A DNA stretch of 64,000 nucleotides from Pseudoduganella namucuonensis (GTDB taxonomy: Bacteria > Pseudomonadota > Gammaproteobacteria > Burkholderiales > Burkholderiaceae_D), in the NCBI RefSeq assembly GCF_900116645.1, contig NZ_FPBO01000040.1, positions 1 to 64,000 on the forward strand. The letters are read 5' to 3'. Positions within the stretch are counted from its first letter, which is position 1; every line of letters starts with the position of its first letter. A model generated the notes under the pieces. That model saw nothing but the letters and a program-made list of their open reading frames with translations. It searched no databases and had not been told where the DNA came from. The position numbers were made by a program, and so were the translations under genes. Shown one piece after another: positions 54,421-62,514 of the stretch.

Positions 54421-54506
54421 AGCGGCAAGGAACCGCGGGCCGCCGCCCGACATTCATGGAAAAGAGGCCGCTTCCGCGGCGGCCGTTCAATTAAGGAGAG
54501 TACATC

Positions 54507-54980
54507 ATGACAGGCGTTCCATTAAACCTCGTTTCAATGGGCCATATCTCGCACATGCAGGGAGCCGGGGCCCCTGCGCCCGCGCAGGGCACGCCGGAAC
54601 AGCATTTCGCCAACCATCTGCAGGACCATTACGGCATGCAGATGCAGAACTACAACCAGAACCAGTTGGCCCACCACGCCAACCACTTCGCCACGCAGCA
54701 TGGCTGCGGCGGCATGCAAGAAATGCAGCAGATGCAGCAGCTCATCCAGCACCTTATGGCTGAATTATCGTTCCTGAAGCACGGGGCGCCGCCGTCGGCG
54801 CCGCCGACGCCGCCCAATGGCCCCGGGCACGAGACGCTGCTGCAAGCCCAGGATCGCCTGACCCAGCAGGAGGTGGACACCAAAGCCCATATCCGCATGA
54901 ACGAAGAGAAATTGGCGGTGGCCGAACTGGAAACCAAGATGGCGAAAAAAATGCGCGACAGCATCCTTCAAAGCATCTAA
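54507..54980 (+). CDS. 157-aa T3SS operon protein with pilin-like C-terminal helix
   Basis: A strong AAGGAGAG ribosome site precedes the ATG at 54507. The N-terminal half is rich in Gln, His, Met and Asn (MQNYNQNQLAHHANHFATQH, MQEMQQMQQLIQHL), followed by a proline-rich linker and a C-terminal helix ending KKMRDSILQSI. That last helix aligns with the end of the 50-aa protein at 31427 (GRDNILNSI). The Met/Gln-rich half resembles harpins in composition. It may be a secreted, needle-associated protein. Its place between hrcV and hrpQ has no counterpart in classical Hrp1 operons. Function unknown. Confidence 0.7.
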   Translation: MTGVPLNLVSMGHISHMQGAGAPAPAQGTPEQHFANHLQDHYGMQMQNYNQNQLAHHANHFATQHGCGGMQEMQQMQQLIQHLMAELSFLKHGAPPSAPPTPPNGPGHETLLQAQDRLTQQEVDTKAHIRMNEEKLAVAELETKMAKKMRDSILQSI

Positions 54981-54992
54981 CCGGGAGACACC

Positions 54993-55451
54993 ATGAGCCA
55001 GAAACCAACAACACCCACCACGCCGGACGGCGCATTGCGCCTGGACGACATGAGCGACAGCCAGATCCTGGCGCTGATCGCGCGCGCGGAGAACGACCCG
55101 TTCGCCGCCAAATCGGTGCAATACCTGCAGAAGCAGGCATGCGAACGCATGACGGAGACGGTGCAGCAGATGCTCGCCAAACTCAACGGCATCGGCGCCG
55201 CGCGGGAAAAGAAGGCGCCCGCCGGGCCGATCTCGGTGGTCGCCCTGGCCAGCGCGGCGCGCCAGCGCGAGGCGGCCGGCAAGCAGAAAAAGGAATTCGC
55301 CGAGTACCTGGTGATCGGCGCGCTGATGAACCGCGACAATCCCGACTGGAATATCTTCGACGCCGAGGCCAAGCCGGTGCCGCCGCCGCAAAGCGGGGTG
55401 CTGGCGCTGCTCAAGCTGAAGACCCCCGCGCCGGCGAAGGCGCCCGCCTGA
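54993..55451 (+). CDS. 152-aa unknown T3SS operon protein
   Basis: It starts 12 bases after the previous stop, with CGGGAGA as ribosome site. The sequence is largely helical (DDMSDSQILALIARAEND, YLQKQACERMTETVQQML) with Ala/Pro-rich termini, and has no signal peptide or membrane segment. It could be a chaperone for the preceding Met/Gln-rich protein, since secreted proteins often pair with such a gene, but size and composition are all that support this. I recognise no family. Confidence 0.65.
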   Translation: MSQKPTTPTTPDGALRLDDMSDSQILALIARAENDPFAAKSVQYLQKQACERMTETVQQMLAKLNGIGAAREKKAPAGPISVVALASAARQREAAGKQKKEFAEYLVIGALMNRDNPDWNIFDAEAKPVPPPQSGVLALLKLKTPAPAKAPA

Positions 55452-55519
55452 TGTCTTCCGCCTGACGCCGTCGCAACGCAAACCATGGCGGGCCCCGCGG
55501 GCTCCGCCCACGGCGCGAT

Positions 55520-55548
55520 GGAACCGCCGGGCCCTCCGGCCCCACCCA
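55520..55548 (+). promoter_or_regulatory. hrp box, perfect match, hrpQ operon promoter
   Basis: GGAACC (55520-55525), a 16-base spacer and CCACCCA (55542-55548). The hrpQ start lies 35 bases downstream. Confidence 0.88.
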
Positions 55549-55582
55549 TCGATATCGGAAGTAACGCAGCGGGAGCACTACC

Positions 55583-56815
55583 ATGTTTGAACTGAGAATT
55601 CTGAACGGCCTGCATCGCGGCGCCACCTTGCCCCTGGACGAGCACACCCTGGTCATCGGCGCGGACGACGACGCCGACGTCGTGCTGGTGGACCCGGGCA
55701 TCGAAACCCGGCACGCCACCCTGGCGCCCGGCCCACAGGGCTGGACCCTGTCCACGCTGGACGGCGCGGTGCTGGGCACGGAGCACAACCGGCCGTTCGC
55801 GGCGCTGGAGCTGCGGGACGGCGATTTCGCCCGCCTCGGCCATGTCTGGCTGTGCGTGGCCGGCCAGGACGCGCCCTGGGAAAATCCACCGCCGGAGCCG
55901 GCCCAGGGCGACGGCGCCATGGACAACGACGGTCAACCGGCCCCGCAATCCGCCCCCCTCGCGGCCGACGCCGATGGCCCGGACGGCTACGAACCCTATA
56001 GCGACTCGCCGCTCGACGATCCCCAGCACGCGCCCCACGCGGCCGCCACTGCCCCGGAACCCATGCCGGCGGCGCCGCCCGCGCAGGCGAGCGCCGCGGC
56101 GGAGCCGGCGGCGAAGGCGGCCAAGGCGAAGGCCGCGCCGGCGAAGGCCGTCAAGGCCAGGCCCGCGCGCGGCGCCGGCTGGCGCCGCTGGAAAATGCTG
56201 CTGGTGCCGACCGTGCTGGTGACCATCCTGTCCGCCTGCGCGGCCTATTCCATCAAATCCCGGCCCGAGCACGAGGCCGCGCCCGCGGCGTCCTCCATCC
56301 CCGCGCCGCGCGGCGCCGGCCCGGCGGCCGAACAGGCCGCCACGCTGCCGGGCGCCCTGCCGGACGGCCAGCCGGCCGCCCTGCCGCCAGGCCCGCCGCC
56401 CGCCCAGGCATCGGCGCCGGAGCGGAAAGCGTCCCCGCAGGAGTTGCGCGACGCCTTCCGCACCCGCCTGAAGGAGGTCGACCTGCTGAAGCGCTTCAAC
56501 CTCGACCTGCGCGACGGCGAATGGACCATGCAGGCCTCCCTGGACGCCGAGGAGGCGGCCCGCTTCGACCGCATCCTGAAGGCCTTCGTGCAAACGCACA
56601 ACATCAAGTTCCCGGTGCACGCCAGGGTCGGCGGCGCCGAGGTGATGCTGCCGTTCCGCGTGCGCGAGGTCATCTCCGGCGCCAACGCCAGCATCGTCAC
56701 GCAGGACGGCAAGCGCCTGTACGTGGGCGACGAGCACAAGGGCTTGCGGCTGGTGGCGGTCGATGGCCACCACCTCCAGTTCGACGGCGAACGCAAGATC
56801 AAGGTGAAATGGTGA
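55583..56815 (+). CDS. hrpQ: HrpQ/SctD inner-membrane ring protein
   Basis: The 410-aa protein has an N-terminal FHA-like cytoplasmic domain (ELRILNGLHRGATLPLDEHT, about residues 2-95), a long Ala/Pro-rich linker, one transmembrane helix (MLLVPTVLVTILSACAAYSI, about 211-230) and a periplasmic region ending in a ring-building domain (HARVGGAEVMLPFRVREVIS). SctD forms the outer of the two inner-membrane rings of the T3SS base. The linker is unusually long and Ala-rich. It is the first gene after its own hrp box and overlaps hrcN. Confidence 0.88.
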   Translation: MFELRILNGLHRGATLPLDEHTLVIGADDDADVVLVDPGIETRHATLAPGPQGWTLSTLDGAVLGTEHNRPFAALELRDGDFARLGHVWLCVAGQDAPWENPPPEPAQGDGAMDNDGQPAPQSAPLAADADGPDGYEPYSDSPLDDPQHAPHAAATAPEPMPAAPPAQASAAAEPAAKAAKAKAAPAKAVKARPARGAGWRRWKMLLVPTVLVTILSACAAYSIKSRPEHEAAPAASSIPAPRGAGPAAEQAATLPGALPDGQPAALPPGPPPAQASAPERKASPQELRDAFRTRLKEVDLLKRFNLDLRDGEWTMQASLDAEEAARFDRILKAFVQTHNIKFPVHARVGGAEVMLPFRVREVISGANASIVTQDGKRLYVGDEHKGLRLVAVDGHHLQFDGERKIKVKW

Positions 56816-58215
56816 GCGCGGCGCCCATGACGGCCGCCGCGCCGGGCGACCCCACCGACGCCATCGGCGCCAGGGTGGCGGCCCTGCGGCTGCTGGCCCC
56901 GCAATGGACCACGGCGCTGCCGCCCCGCCCCGGCTTCACCAGCAACGGCAAGGTGTCGCAGGTGCTGGGCACGCTGATCGAGGCGCACATGCCGCCGGTG
57001 CAGATCGGCGAGCTGTGCCACATGGTCAGCGAGAACGACGCCGGCGGCGAACCCATGCTGGCCGAGGTGGTCGGCTTCACCGACAAGTCCGCCATCTTGT
57101 CCGCCCTCAGCCCGCTCGAAGGCGTGTCCAACCGCACCGTCATCGTCCCGCTGGGGCGCGCCCACACCATCGAGGTGGGCGACCACCTGTACGGCTGCGT
57201 GCTGGACGGCTTCGGCCGGCTGATGCACCGCTCCCAGCTGGTGCCGCCGGCGGTGGGCACCTGGCGCGAGACCGTGCCGGTGATACGCGACTCGCCCAAG
57301 CCCAGCGACCGGCCCCGCATCGACACCCCGCTCGCCTCCGGCGTGCGCGCCATCGACGGCATGATCACCATGGGCGTGGGCCAGCGCATCGGCGTGTTCG
57401 CCGGTCCCGGCTGCGGCAAGACCACGCTGATGGCCGCCATCGCGCGCGGCTGCAAGGCCGACGTGGTGGTGTTCGGCCTGATCGGCGAACGGGGCCGCGA
57501 GCTCAACGAGTTCCTTGAGCACGAACTGGACGCCGAACTGGTGGCCAAGACCATCATCGTGGTCGCCACCTCGGACCGCACCTCGATGGAGCGCTCGCGC
57601 GCCGCGTTCACCGCCACGGCGGTGGCCGAGGCCTTCCGCGCGCGCGGCCTGAAGGTGCTGCTGCTGGTCGATTCGCTGACCCGCTTCGCGCGCGCCCAGC
57701 GCGAGATCGGCCTGGCGGCGGGCGAGCCGCCCGCGCGCGGCGGCTTCACGCCCTCGGTCTACACCATGCTGCCGCGCCTGATCGAGCGCGCCGGCCGCAC
57801 GCCGGACGGCGCCATCACCGCCATGTACACGGTGCTGGTGGACGGCGACAACTCGTCCGACCCCATCGGCGACGAGGCCAAGTCGCTGCTCGACGGCCAC
57901 ATCTACCTGCGCTCCAAGCTGGCCGAGCAGGGACACTACCCGGCCATCGACGTGCTCTCCAGCATCAGCCGCATCATGGGCAACGTGGTCTCCCGGGAGC
58001 ACCGCGCGGCGGCCACCAAGTTCCGCGAGATGCTGGCGCGCTACCAGGAGATGGAACTGATGATACGGCTGGGCGAATACAAGCCCGGCGTCGACCCGGT
58101 GGCCGACCGCGCGGTCGGCATGCGCGACGCGCAAATGGGTTTCCTGCGCCAGAACACGTCGACCAGCTCCGACTTCCAGGGCGCCATCGACCAGCTGATC
58201 ACCATGCAGGCCTGA
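56809..58215 (+). CDS. hrcN: HrcN/SctN T3SS ATPase
   Basis: The ATG at 56809 overlaps the hrpQ stop by 7 bases and gives 468 aa; a GTG at 56812 is an alternative. The F1-like ATPase has Walker A GPGCGKTT at residues 199-206, the GERGRELNEF loop, Walker B region LLLVDSLTRFARAQREI and the family stretch GFTPSVYTMLPRLIERAGR. SctN forms the hexameric cytoplasmic ATPase that detaches chaperones and unfolds substrates. It is full length with all motifs intact. Confidence 0.97.
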   Translation: MVSAAPMTAAAPGDPTDAIGARVAALRLLAPQWTTALPPRPGFTSNGKVSQVLGTLIEAHMPPVQIGELCHMVSENDAGGEPMLAEVVGFTDKSAILSALSPLEGVSNRTVIVPLGRAHTIEVGDHLYGCVLDGFGRLMHRSQLVPPAVGTWRETVPVIRDSPKPSDRPRIDTPLASGVRAIDGMITMGVGQRIGVFAGPGCGKTTLMAAIARGCKADVVVFGLIGERGRELNEFLEHELDAELVAKTIIVVATSDRTSMERSRAAFTATAVAEAFRARGLKVLLLVDSLTRFARAQREIGLAAGEPPARGGFTPSVYTMLPRLIERAGRTPDGAITAMYTVLVDGDNSSDPIGDEAKSLLDGHIYLRSKLAEQGHYPAIDVLSSISRIMGNVVSREHRAAATKFREMLARYQEMELMIRLGEYKPGVDPVADRAVGMRDAQMGFLRQNTSTSSDFQGAIDQLITMQA

Positions 58216-58218
58216 CGC

Positions 58219-58713
58219 ATGGGCGCCGTCGCGGGATTTGGAAAGCCGAAGGCCAAACGCGAGCCGGTCGAGGTGGCCGAACCCAAGCCGCTGGACAAAA
58301 GCCTCGACCAGCTGCTCGGCGTGCGCAAGCAGCGCATGGACCGGTACGAGCGGGAGCGCAAGGACGCGCGCCAGGCCTGGCGGGCCGCGCGCGACCACTT
58401 CCGCGGGATGAAGCTGGCCTGGCGCGAGGCGGTCGACGGCAGCAAGCAATTCTGGGCGCAGGCGCGCCGCGACTTCATGTCCATGAACACCACCAGCGGC
58501 CAGTACCAGAAAAGCAAGGCGGTGTACGAACGCATGAAGCAGGCCGCCGCCGACGAGCGCCTGCGCTGCATGGAGGCGCTGGAGCGCTGCCGCGCCAGGC
58601 GCGCCATGTTTTTCACGGCGCGCGCGCGCGTGCTCGCGGCCAACCGGCAACAAGAGAAGCTCACCATCATACGCGACGAAATGCGCAGCCTCCACCAGCA
58701 GGAAGGAGCATGA
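58219..58713 (+). CDS. hrpO: HrpO/SctO central stalk protein
   Basis: The 164-aa protein is a charged alpha-helical coiled coil (LLGVRKQRMDRYERERKDAR, RQQEKLTIIRDEMRSLHQQE), three bases after hrcN. SctO/YscO/FliJ proteins form the stalk inside the SctN hexamer and contact SctV. Sequence conservation in this family is low, so the call rests on helical content, length and invariant position between SctN and SctP. Confidence 0.85.
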   Translation: MGAVAGFGKPKAKREPVEVAEPKPLDKSLDQLLGVRKQRMDRYERERKDARQAWRAARDHFRGMKLAWREAVDGSKQFWAQARRDFMSMNTTSGQYQKSKAVYERMKQAAADERLRCMEALERCRARRAMFFTARARVLAANRQQEKLTIIRDEMRSLHQQEGA

Positions 58714-59405
58714 CCATGTCCAGGATACAGCCCGGCGCCGGCAACCCCACCGAACGGCCGCCGCAGAAAAAGCCGCCGGCGGCGGGCAACGCGCCACCCT
58801 TCACGCCCGCGACCGCGCGTCCCCGGCAGCAGGCCGCGCCGCAGTCCGCCGGCGGCGCGCAGCCGCGCCAGCCGACGGCCAAAACCGTCCGCCAGCCGCG
58901 CGCGCAAGCCGCCCCGGACCAGCGCGCGTCCGACGCGTCCACCGCGCCCAGTACGTCCAGCGGGTCCGCCGCGCAGGCGCGCGCGCCGCTCGCCGACACC
59001 GGTCCCAACGCCGACACCCGCTTCGACGGCGGCACGCGGTCCGGCCAGTTCTTCGGCGAGTTCCAGGAGACGCTGGACAGCTCGGAGCGCGGCGGCGCCG
59101 GCGGCTCGCCGCGGGAATCGCTGGCCGGGACGCTGGCCGAAACGCTGGCGGCGCTGGACCAGGGGCTGGACAGCGCCGAACTCGCGCGCCTGCTGCCGGC
59201 CGGCGGCAACGACGGCATTTTCGACGTCATTCTGCCCACCGGCGACCGCCTGGGCGTGGTGGTCAGCGGCCAGTCCTCCGCCCTGTCCTACCTGCTTTCG
59301 CCGTCCACGGAAAAGTTCGGCGCCCGCCTGCGCCGGCAACGGATGGAACTGGAGGACCGGATGGAACGACTTACACACAGAAATGTGAACATCACCGTGC
59401 TGTAA
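58710..59405 (+). CDS. hrpP: HrpP/SctP needle or pilus length and substrate-switch protein
   Basis: The ATG at 58710 overlaps the hrpO stop. The 231-aa protein has a Pro/Ala/Gln-rich N-terminal half and a folded C-terminal half (about 130-231) with the pattern of the T3S4 substrate-specificity domain: IFDVILPTGDRLGVVV, LSPSTEKFGARLRRQR, HRNVNITVL. SctP is itself secreted and switches the export gate after pilus or needle completion. Position and domain shape support the call. Confidence 0.78.
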   Translation: MTMSRIQPGAGNPTERPPQKKPPAAGNAPPFTPATARPRQQAAPQSAGGAQPRQPTAKTVRQPRAQAAPDQRASDASTAPSTSSGSAAQARAPLADTGPNADTRFDGGTRSGQFFGEFQETLDSSERGGAGGSPRESLAGTLAETLAALDQGLDSAELARLLPAGGNDGIFDVILPTGDRLGVVVSGQSSALSYLLSPSTEKFGARLRRQRMELEDRMERLTHRNVNITVL

Positions 59406-59448
59406 CGCGTCGGCCACGCCGCGAGACCGCATCGGTTCACACCGATCA

Positions 59449-60762
59449 ATGCAGTCTCAACGCCGCCGATCCATGCCCGATACCGTCGATCCCACCTCCC
59501 TTGCACCGCGCGCCGCGGTCATCCTGCCGGCGGACTCGCCGCTGGCCGCCGCCGCCCGCGCGCCGGCGCCGGCCAGCCTCGGCGAAGCCCGCGCGCAACT
59601 GGCCCGCATGGTGCGCCGCGGCTGCTTCGTCAACCTGCCGCACGCCCCGGCCCTGCTGTCGGTCGAACTGGCCGACGACGCCGCCGGCGCCCGCGCCGAA
59701 TGGCGCGACTCCCTGTTCCTCGCCCCCGCCGACGGTCCCGGCGCGGACGGCCGCATCGAAATCGCCGATGGCGCGCGCCTGCTGCAGGGCCTGACCGGCA
59801 TCCATCCCGGCCAGGCGCGGTCGTCCGGCACCGCGCCGTGGCTGGCCGCCGCCCTCGCGGGCAGGCTGGCCGCGACCCCGTTCGCCGGCCTCGGCGTCGC
59901 CGCGCCCGGCGCCCCCGCCCACATGGAGGAACACTGCTGCCTGCGGCTGACGCTGCGTTCGCGGCGTCACCTGATCAGCTCATTGGCGCGCGCGCCGGCC
60001 GCGGCCTGGCTGGCCTTCCTGTCACGCTGCGACTGGTCGTTCGAACGCGCGCCGGCGCGCCCATGGCTGGCCGCCGTAAGCGAGGAAACCATCTCGATCG
60101 CGCGGCACACCCTGCCTTCGGGCGCCCTGTCCAAGCTCGCCCCCGGCGACGTCATCGTGCCGGACAGCCCCCGCTTCGGCCCCGGCGGCGAAGGACGGAT
60201 ACGGCTTGGGCACCGCCATGTCCGCGTGCGCTACGCGGCGCCCAATTCCCTCGAAATACTTGATGTGGAGCGAAAAGTGACAACCGACGATATGGAATAC
60301 GAGATGGAACACGGCATGGAACACGGGATCGAACAAGAAGCGGGCGCCTCGGGCGCCGATCCGCTGGAGGACGAACCGGAGGACGGCCGGGACGCGGGCG
60401 GCGGCGAAGCCGTCGACGGCGAAGCCCCCGGCGACGAAATCCCCGACGGCGAAGCCGAGGCGCTCTTCGCCGAACTGGACGCCGCGCCGGACGCGGACCT
60501 CGCGGACGCCTCGCCGGACACGGCCGGCGACGTCTATGCCGGGCTCGACGCCTTCCCCGTCACGCTGGCCTTCGAGCTGGGCAAGGTGTCCCTGCCGCTG
60601 GCCGACGCGCGCACGCTGGGCCCCGGCGCGGTGGTGCTGCTCGACGGCGGCTCGCCCGCCTCGGTCGCCATCGTCTCGGCCGGGCGCACGCTGGGCCGCG
60701 GCGAGATCGTCGACGTGGCGGGCCAGCTGGGCATCCGCGTCATCCAGTGGGGTGCGCCATGA
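59449..60762 (+). CDS. hrcQ: HrcQ/SctQ cytoplasmic sorting-platform (C-ring) protein, unsplit
   Basis: This 437-aa protein has an N-terminal domain, a first SpoA domain (about 190-275), a strongly acidic Glu/Asp/Gly linker (about 280-360) with Met-Glu repeats, and a C-terminal SpoA domain (FELGKVSLPLADARTLGPGA to GIRVIQWG). In Pseudomonas syringae this protein is split into HrcQa and HrcQb; here it is one gene, as in Ysc and Hrp2 systems. A good internal start at 60277 could still yield a separate C-terminal product. It overlaps hrcR by 4 bases. Confidence 0.92.
   Translation: MQSQRRRSMPDTVDPTSLAPRAAVILPADSPLAAAARAPAPASLGEARAQLARMVRRGCFVNLPHAPALLSVELADDAAGARAEWRDSLFLAPADGPGADGRIEIADGARLLQGLTGIHPGQARSSGTAPWLAAALAGRLAATPFAGLGVAAPGAPAHMEEHCCLRLTLRSRRHLISSLARAPAAAWLAFLSRCDWSFERAPARPWLAAVSEETISIARHTLPSGALSKLAPGDVIVPDSPRFGPGGEGRIRLGHRHVRVRYAAPNSLEILDVERKVTTDDMEYEMEHGMEHGIEQEAGASGADPLEDEPEDGRDAGGGEAVDGEAPGDEIPDGEAEALFAELDAAPDADLADASPDTAGDVYAGLDAFPVTLAFELGKVSLPLADARTLGPGAVVLLDGGSPASVAIVSAGRTLGRGEIVDVAGQLGIRVIQWGAP
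60267..60279 (+). promoter_or_regulatory. Internal ribosome site and GTG start inside hrcQ
   Basis: GGAG at 60267-60270 lies 6 bases before an in-frame GTG at 60277. Initiation here would give a 161-aa protein (60277-60762) made of the acidic linker and the last SpoA domain, matching the size class of HrcQb and of the internally started C-terminal products of YscQ and SsaQ. Confidence 0.55.
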
Positions 60763-61418
60763 TGAACAGCCAGTTCGACGTCGTCTCGTTCTCGCTGCTG
60801 CTGGCGATGCTGTCGTTCATCCCCATGGTGGTGCTGACGACGACCTCCTTCCTGAAAATCTCGCTGGTGCTGATGGTGTTGCGCAACGCGGTGGGCGTGC
60901 AGCAGGTGCCGCCCACGCTGGCCATCTACGGCATCTCGCTGGCGCTGAGCGTGTTCGTGATGGCGCCGACCATGCAGCAGGTGGGCAAGAGCGTGATGAG
61001 CATCGACATGAGCGCCAGCACCTCGCGCACCACGCCGCTGCTGCAGCACCTGGGCGAGGCGTTCGGCCCCATGCGCGAGTTCATGGTCAAGACCAGCAAG
61101 CCGGAACACCGGGAACTGTTCCTGAACTCGGCGAAAAAGCTGTGGCCGAAGGAGATGGCGCAGGAGGCCACGCCCACCGACGCGCTGATCCTGGTGCCGG
61201 CCCACGTGGTGTCGGAGCTGCAGGCCGGCTACGAGATCGGCTTCCTGATCTACATACCGTTCGTGGTGATCGACCTGCTGATCTCCAACCTCTTGATGGC
61301 GCTGGGCATGCAGCAGGTCAGCCCGCAGACCATCACCATTCCGCTGAAGCTGCTGCTGTTCACCCTGGTGGACGGCTGGGCCAAGTTGCTCAACGCGCTC
61401 GCCCTCTCTTACGTTTAA
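60759..61418 (+). CDS. hrcR: HrcR/SctR export apparatus protein
   Basis: The ATG at 60759 overlaps the hrcQ stop (ATGATGA) and gives 219 aa. Family signatures are clear: TTTSFLKISLVLMVLRNAVG, QQVPP, PTDALILVPAHVVSELQAGY and the hydrophobic C-terminal helices. SctR is the main ring subunit of the helical SctRST export channel in the inner membrane. Confidence 0.97.
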   Translation: MMNSQFDVVSFSLLLAMLSFIPMVVLTTTSFLKISLVLMVLRNAVGVQQVPPTLAIYGISLALSVFVMAPTMQQVGKSVMSIDMSASTSRTTPLLQHLGEAFGPMREFMVKTSKPEHRELFLNSAKKLWPKEMAQEATPTDALILVPAHVVSELQAGYEIGFLIYIPFVVIDLLISNLLMALGMQQVSPQTITIPLKLLLFTLVDGWAKLLNALALSYV

Positions 61419-61428
61419 AGGATAGACC

Positions 61429-61692
61429 ATGGCCGAAACCCTCAACTTCTTCCAGCAGGGCCTGCTGCTGTCCATCATGCTGTCGGCGCCGCCGCTGCTG
61501 ATCGCCGCCGCCTGCGGCATGGTGGTCTCGCTGATCCAGGCGGTGACCCAGATCCAGGACCAGACCCTGCCCTACGTCGTCAAGCTGGTGGCGGTGGGCG
61601 CCACCCTGGCCGCCACCGGGCGCTGGATCGGCGTCGAACTGATCGAGCTGACCAACCTGGCGTTCACGCTGGTGCCGGACATCGGCCGCTAG
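61429..61692 (+). CDS. hrcS: HrcS/SctS export apparatus protein
   Basis: This 87-aa protein has two hydrophobic helices with the family stretch PPLLIAAACGMVVSLIQAVT followed by QIQDQTLPYVVKL. SctS packs around SctR and SctT as the outer part of the export channel. It starts 10 bases after hrcR. Confidence 0.96.
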   Translation: MAETLNFFQQGLLLSIMLSAPPLLIAAACGMVVSLIQAVTQIQDQTLPYVVKLVAVGATLAATGRWIGVELIELTNLAFTLVPDIGR

Positions 61693-61698
61693 GGCGAC

Positions 61699-62493
61699 AT
61701 GAACTCCTCGCTCCTCATCGACATCAACAACGCGGCCATCAGCATGGCGCTGATCGCGCCGCGCTCCATCGTCTGCCTGATGATACTGCCGGGCTTCGGC
61801 CTGAGCGTGCTGCAGGGCGCGGCGCGCTACCTGGCCGCCATGGCCATCGTGCTGCCGGCCGCGCTGCCGACCTTCCACTACGTGCAGGCCGCGCCGCCGG
61901 ACTTCATCGTCGCCGCCGTGCTCGCGTTCAAGGAGGCCATGGTCGGCCTGCTGCTGGGCGTCATGCTGTCGGTGCCGTTCTGGGTGGTGCAATCGGTGGC
62001 GTCCATCTTCGACAGCCAGCGCGCGGCGGTGCAGGTGCAGGCCAACAACGCCTCGGTCGACCGCGACGCCAGCGCGCTGGGCGGCATGCTGCTGCAGGCC
62101 ACCATGATCGTGATGATGCAGGCCGGCCTGTTCGTGGCGCTGGCGCGCATCCTGATCGAAAGCTACGGCCTGTGGCCGGCGTTCAGCTTCACGCCGCCCT
62201 TCGAACCGGGCCACGTCACCGTCCTGATCAAGCGCTTCGGCGAGTTCTTCTGGCACGTGATCGTGTACGGCGCGCCGGTGATGATCCCGCTGATATTCAT
62301 CGAGTTCGCGTTCGCGATGGTGGGCGTGTTCGCCTCCAACCTGCAGGTGTCCTCGATGTCGGCCCCGATCAAGAGCCTGGTGGGCATGTTCGTCCTGCTG
62401 GCGTTCTGGCCGACCTTTTCGCACTATATCGCGGGGGACTTCTCGCGCCTGCTCGACATCGTGGCGGAGCTGCTGCAGGTCAGCCCGCGCTAA
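61699..62493 (+). CDS. hrcT: HrcT/SctT export apparatus protein
   Basis: The 264-aa polytopic protein starts 6 bases after hrcS. It has the family's hydrophobic helices and stretches RSIVCLMILPGFGLSVLQG and DSQRAAVQVQANNASVDRDA. SctT is the single subunit that closes the SctR ring in the export channel. Confidence 0.96.
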   Translation: MNSSLLIDINNAAISMALIAPRSIVCLMILPGFGLSVLQGAARYLAAMAIVLPAALPTFHYVQAAPPDFIVAAVLAFKEAMVGLLLGVMLSVPFWVVQSVASIFDSQRAAVQVQANNASVDRDASALGGMLLQATMIVMMQAGLFVALARILIESYGLWPAFSFTPPFEPGHVTVLIKRFGEFFWHVIVYGAPVMIPLIFIEFAFAMVGVFASNLQVSSMSAPIKSLVGMFVLLAFWPTFSHYIAGDFSRLLDIVAELLQVSPR

Positions 62494-62514
62494 CCGACAC
62501 TCCGGAGCCGCCGC

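Noticed and set aside
52192..54453. Long minus-strand open frame opposite hrcV
   Set aside because: It mirrors a perfectly conserved gene and has the His/Gln/Arg-rich composition of a shadow frame. Similar frames opposite 15008-17239, 35042-40492 and 61429-63945 were dropped for the same reason.
54429..54456. Possible hrp box upstream of the 157-aa gene (GGAACC-N15-ACATTCA)
   Set aside because: The first element is perfect but the second has two mismatches in its conserved CCAC core. Readthrough from the hrpJ promoter explains expression.
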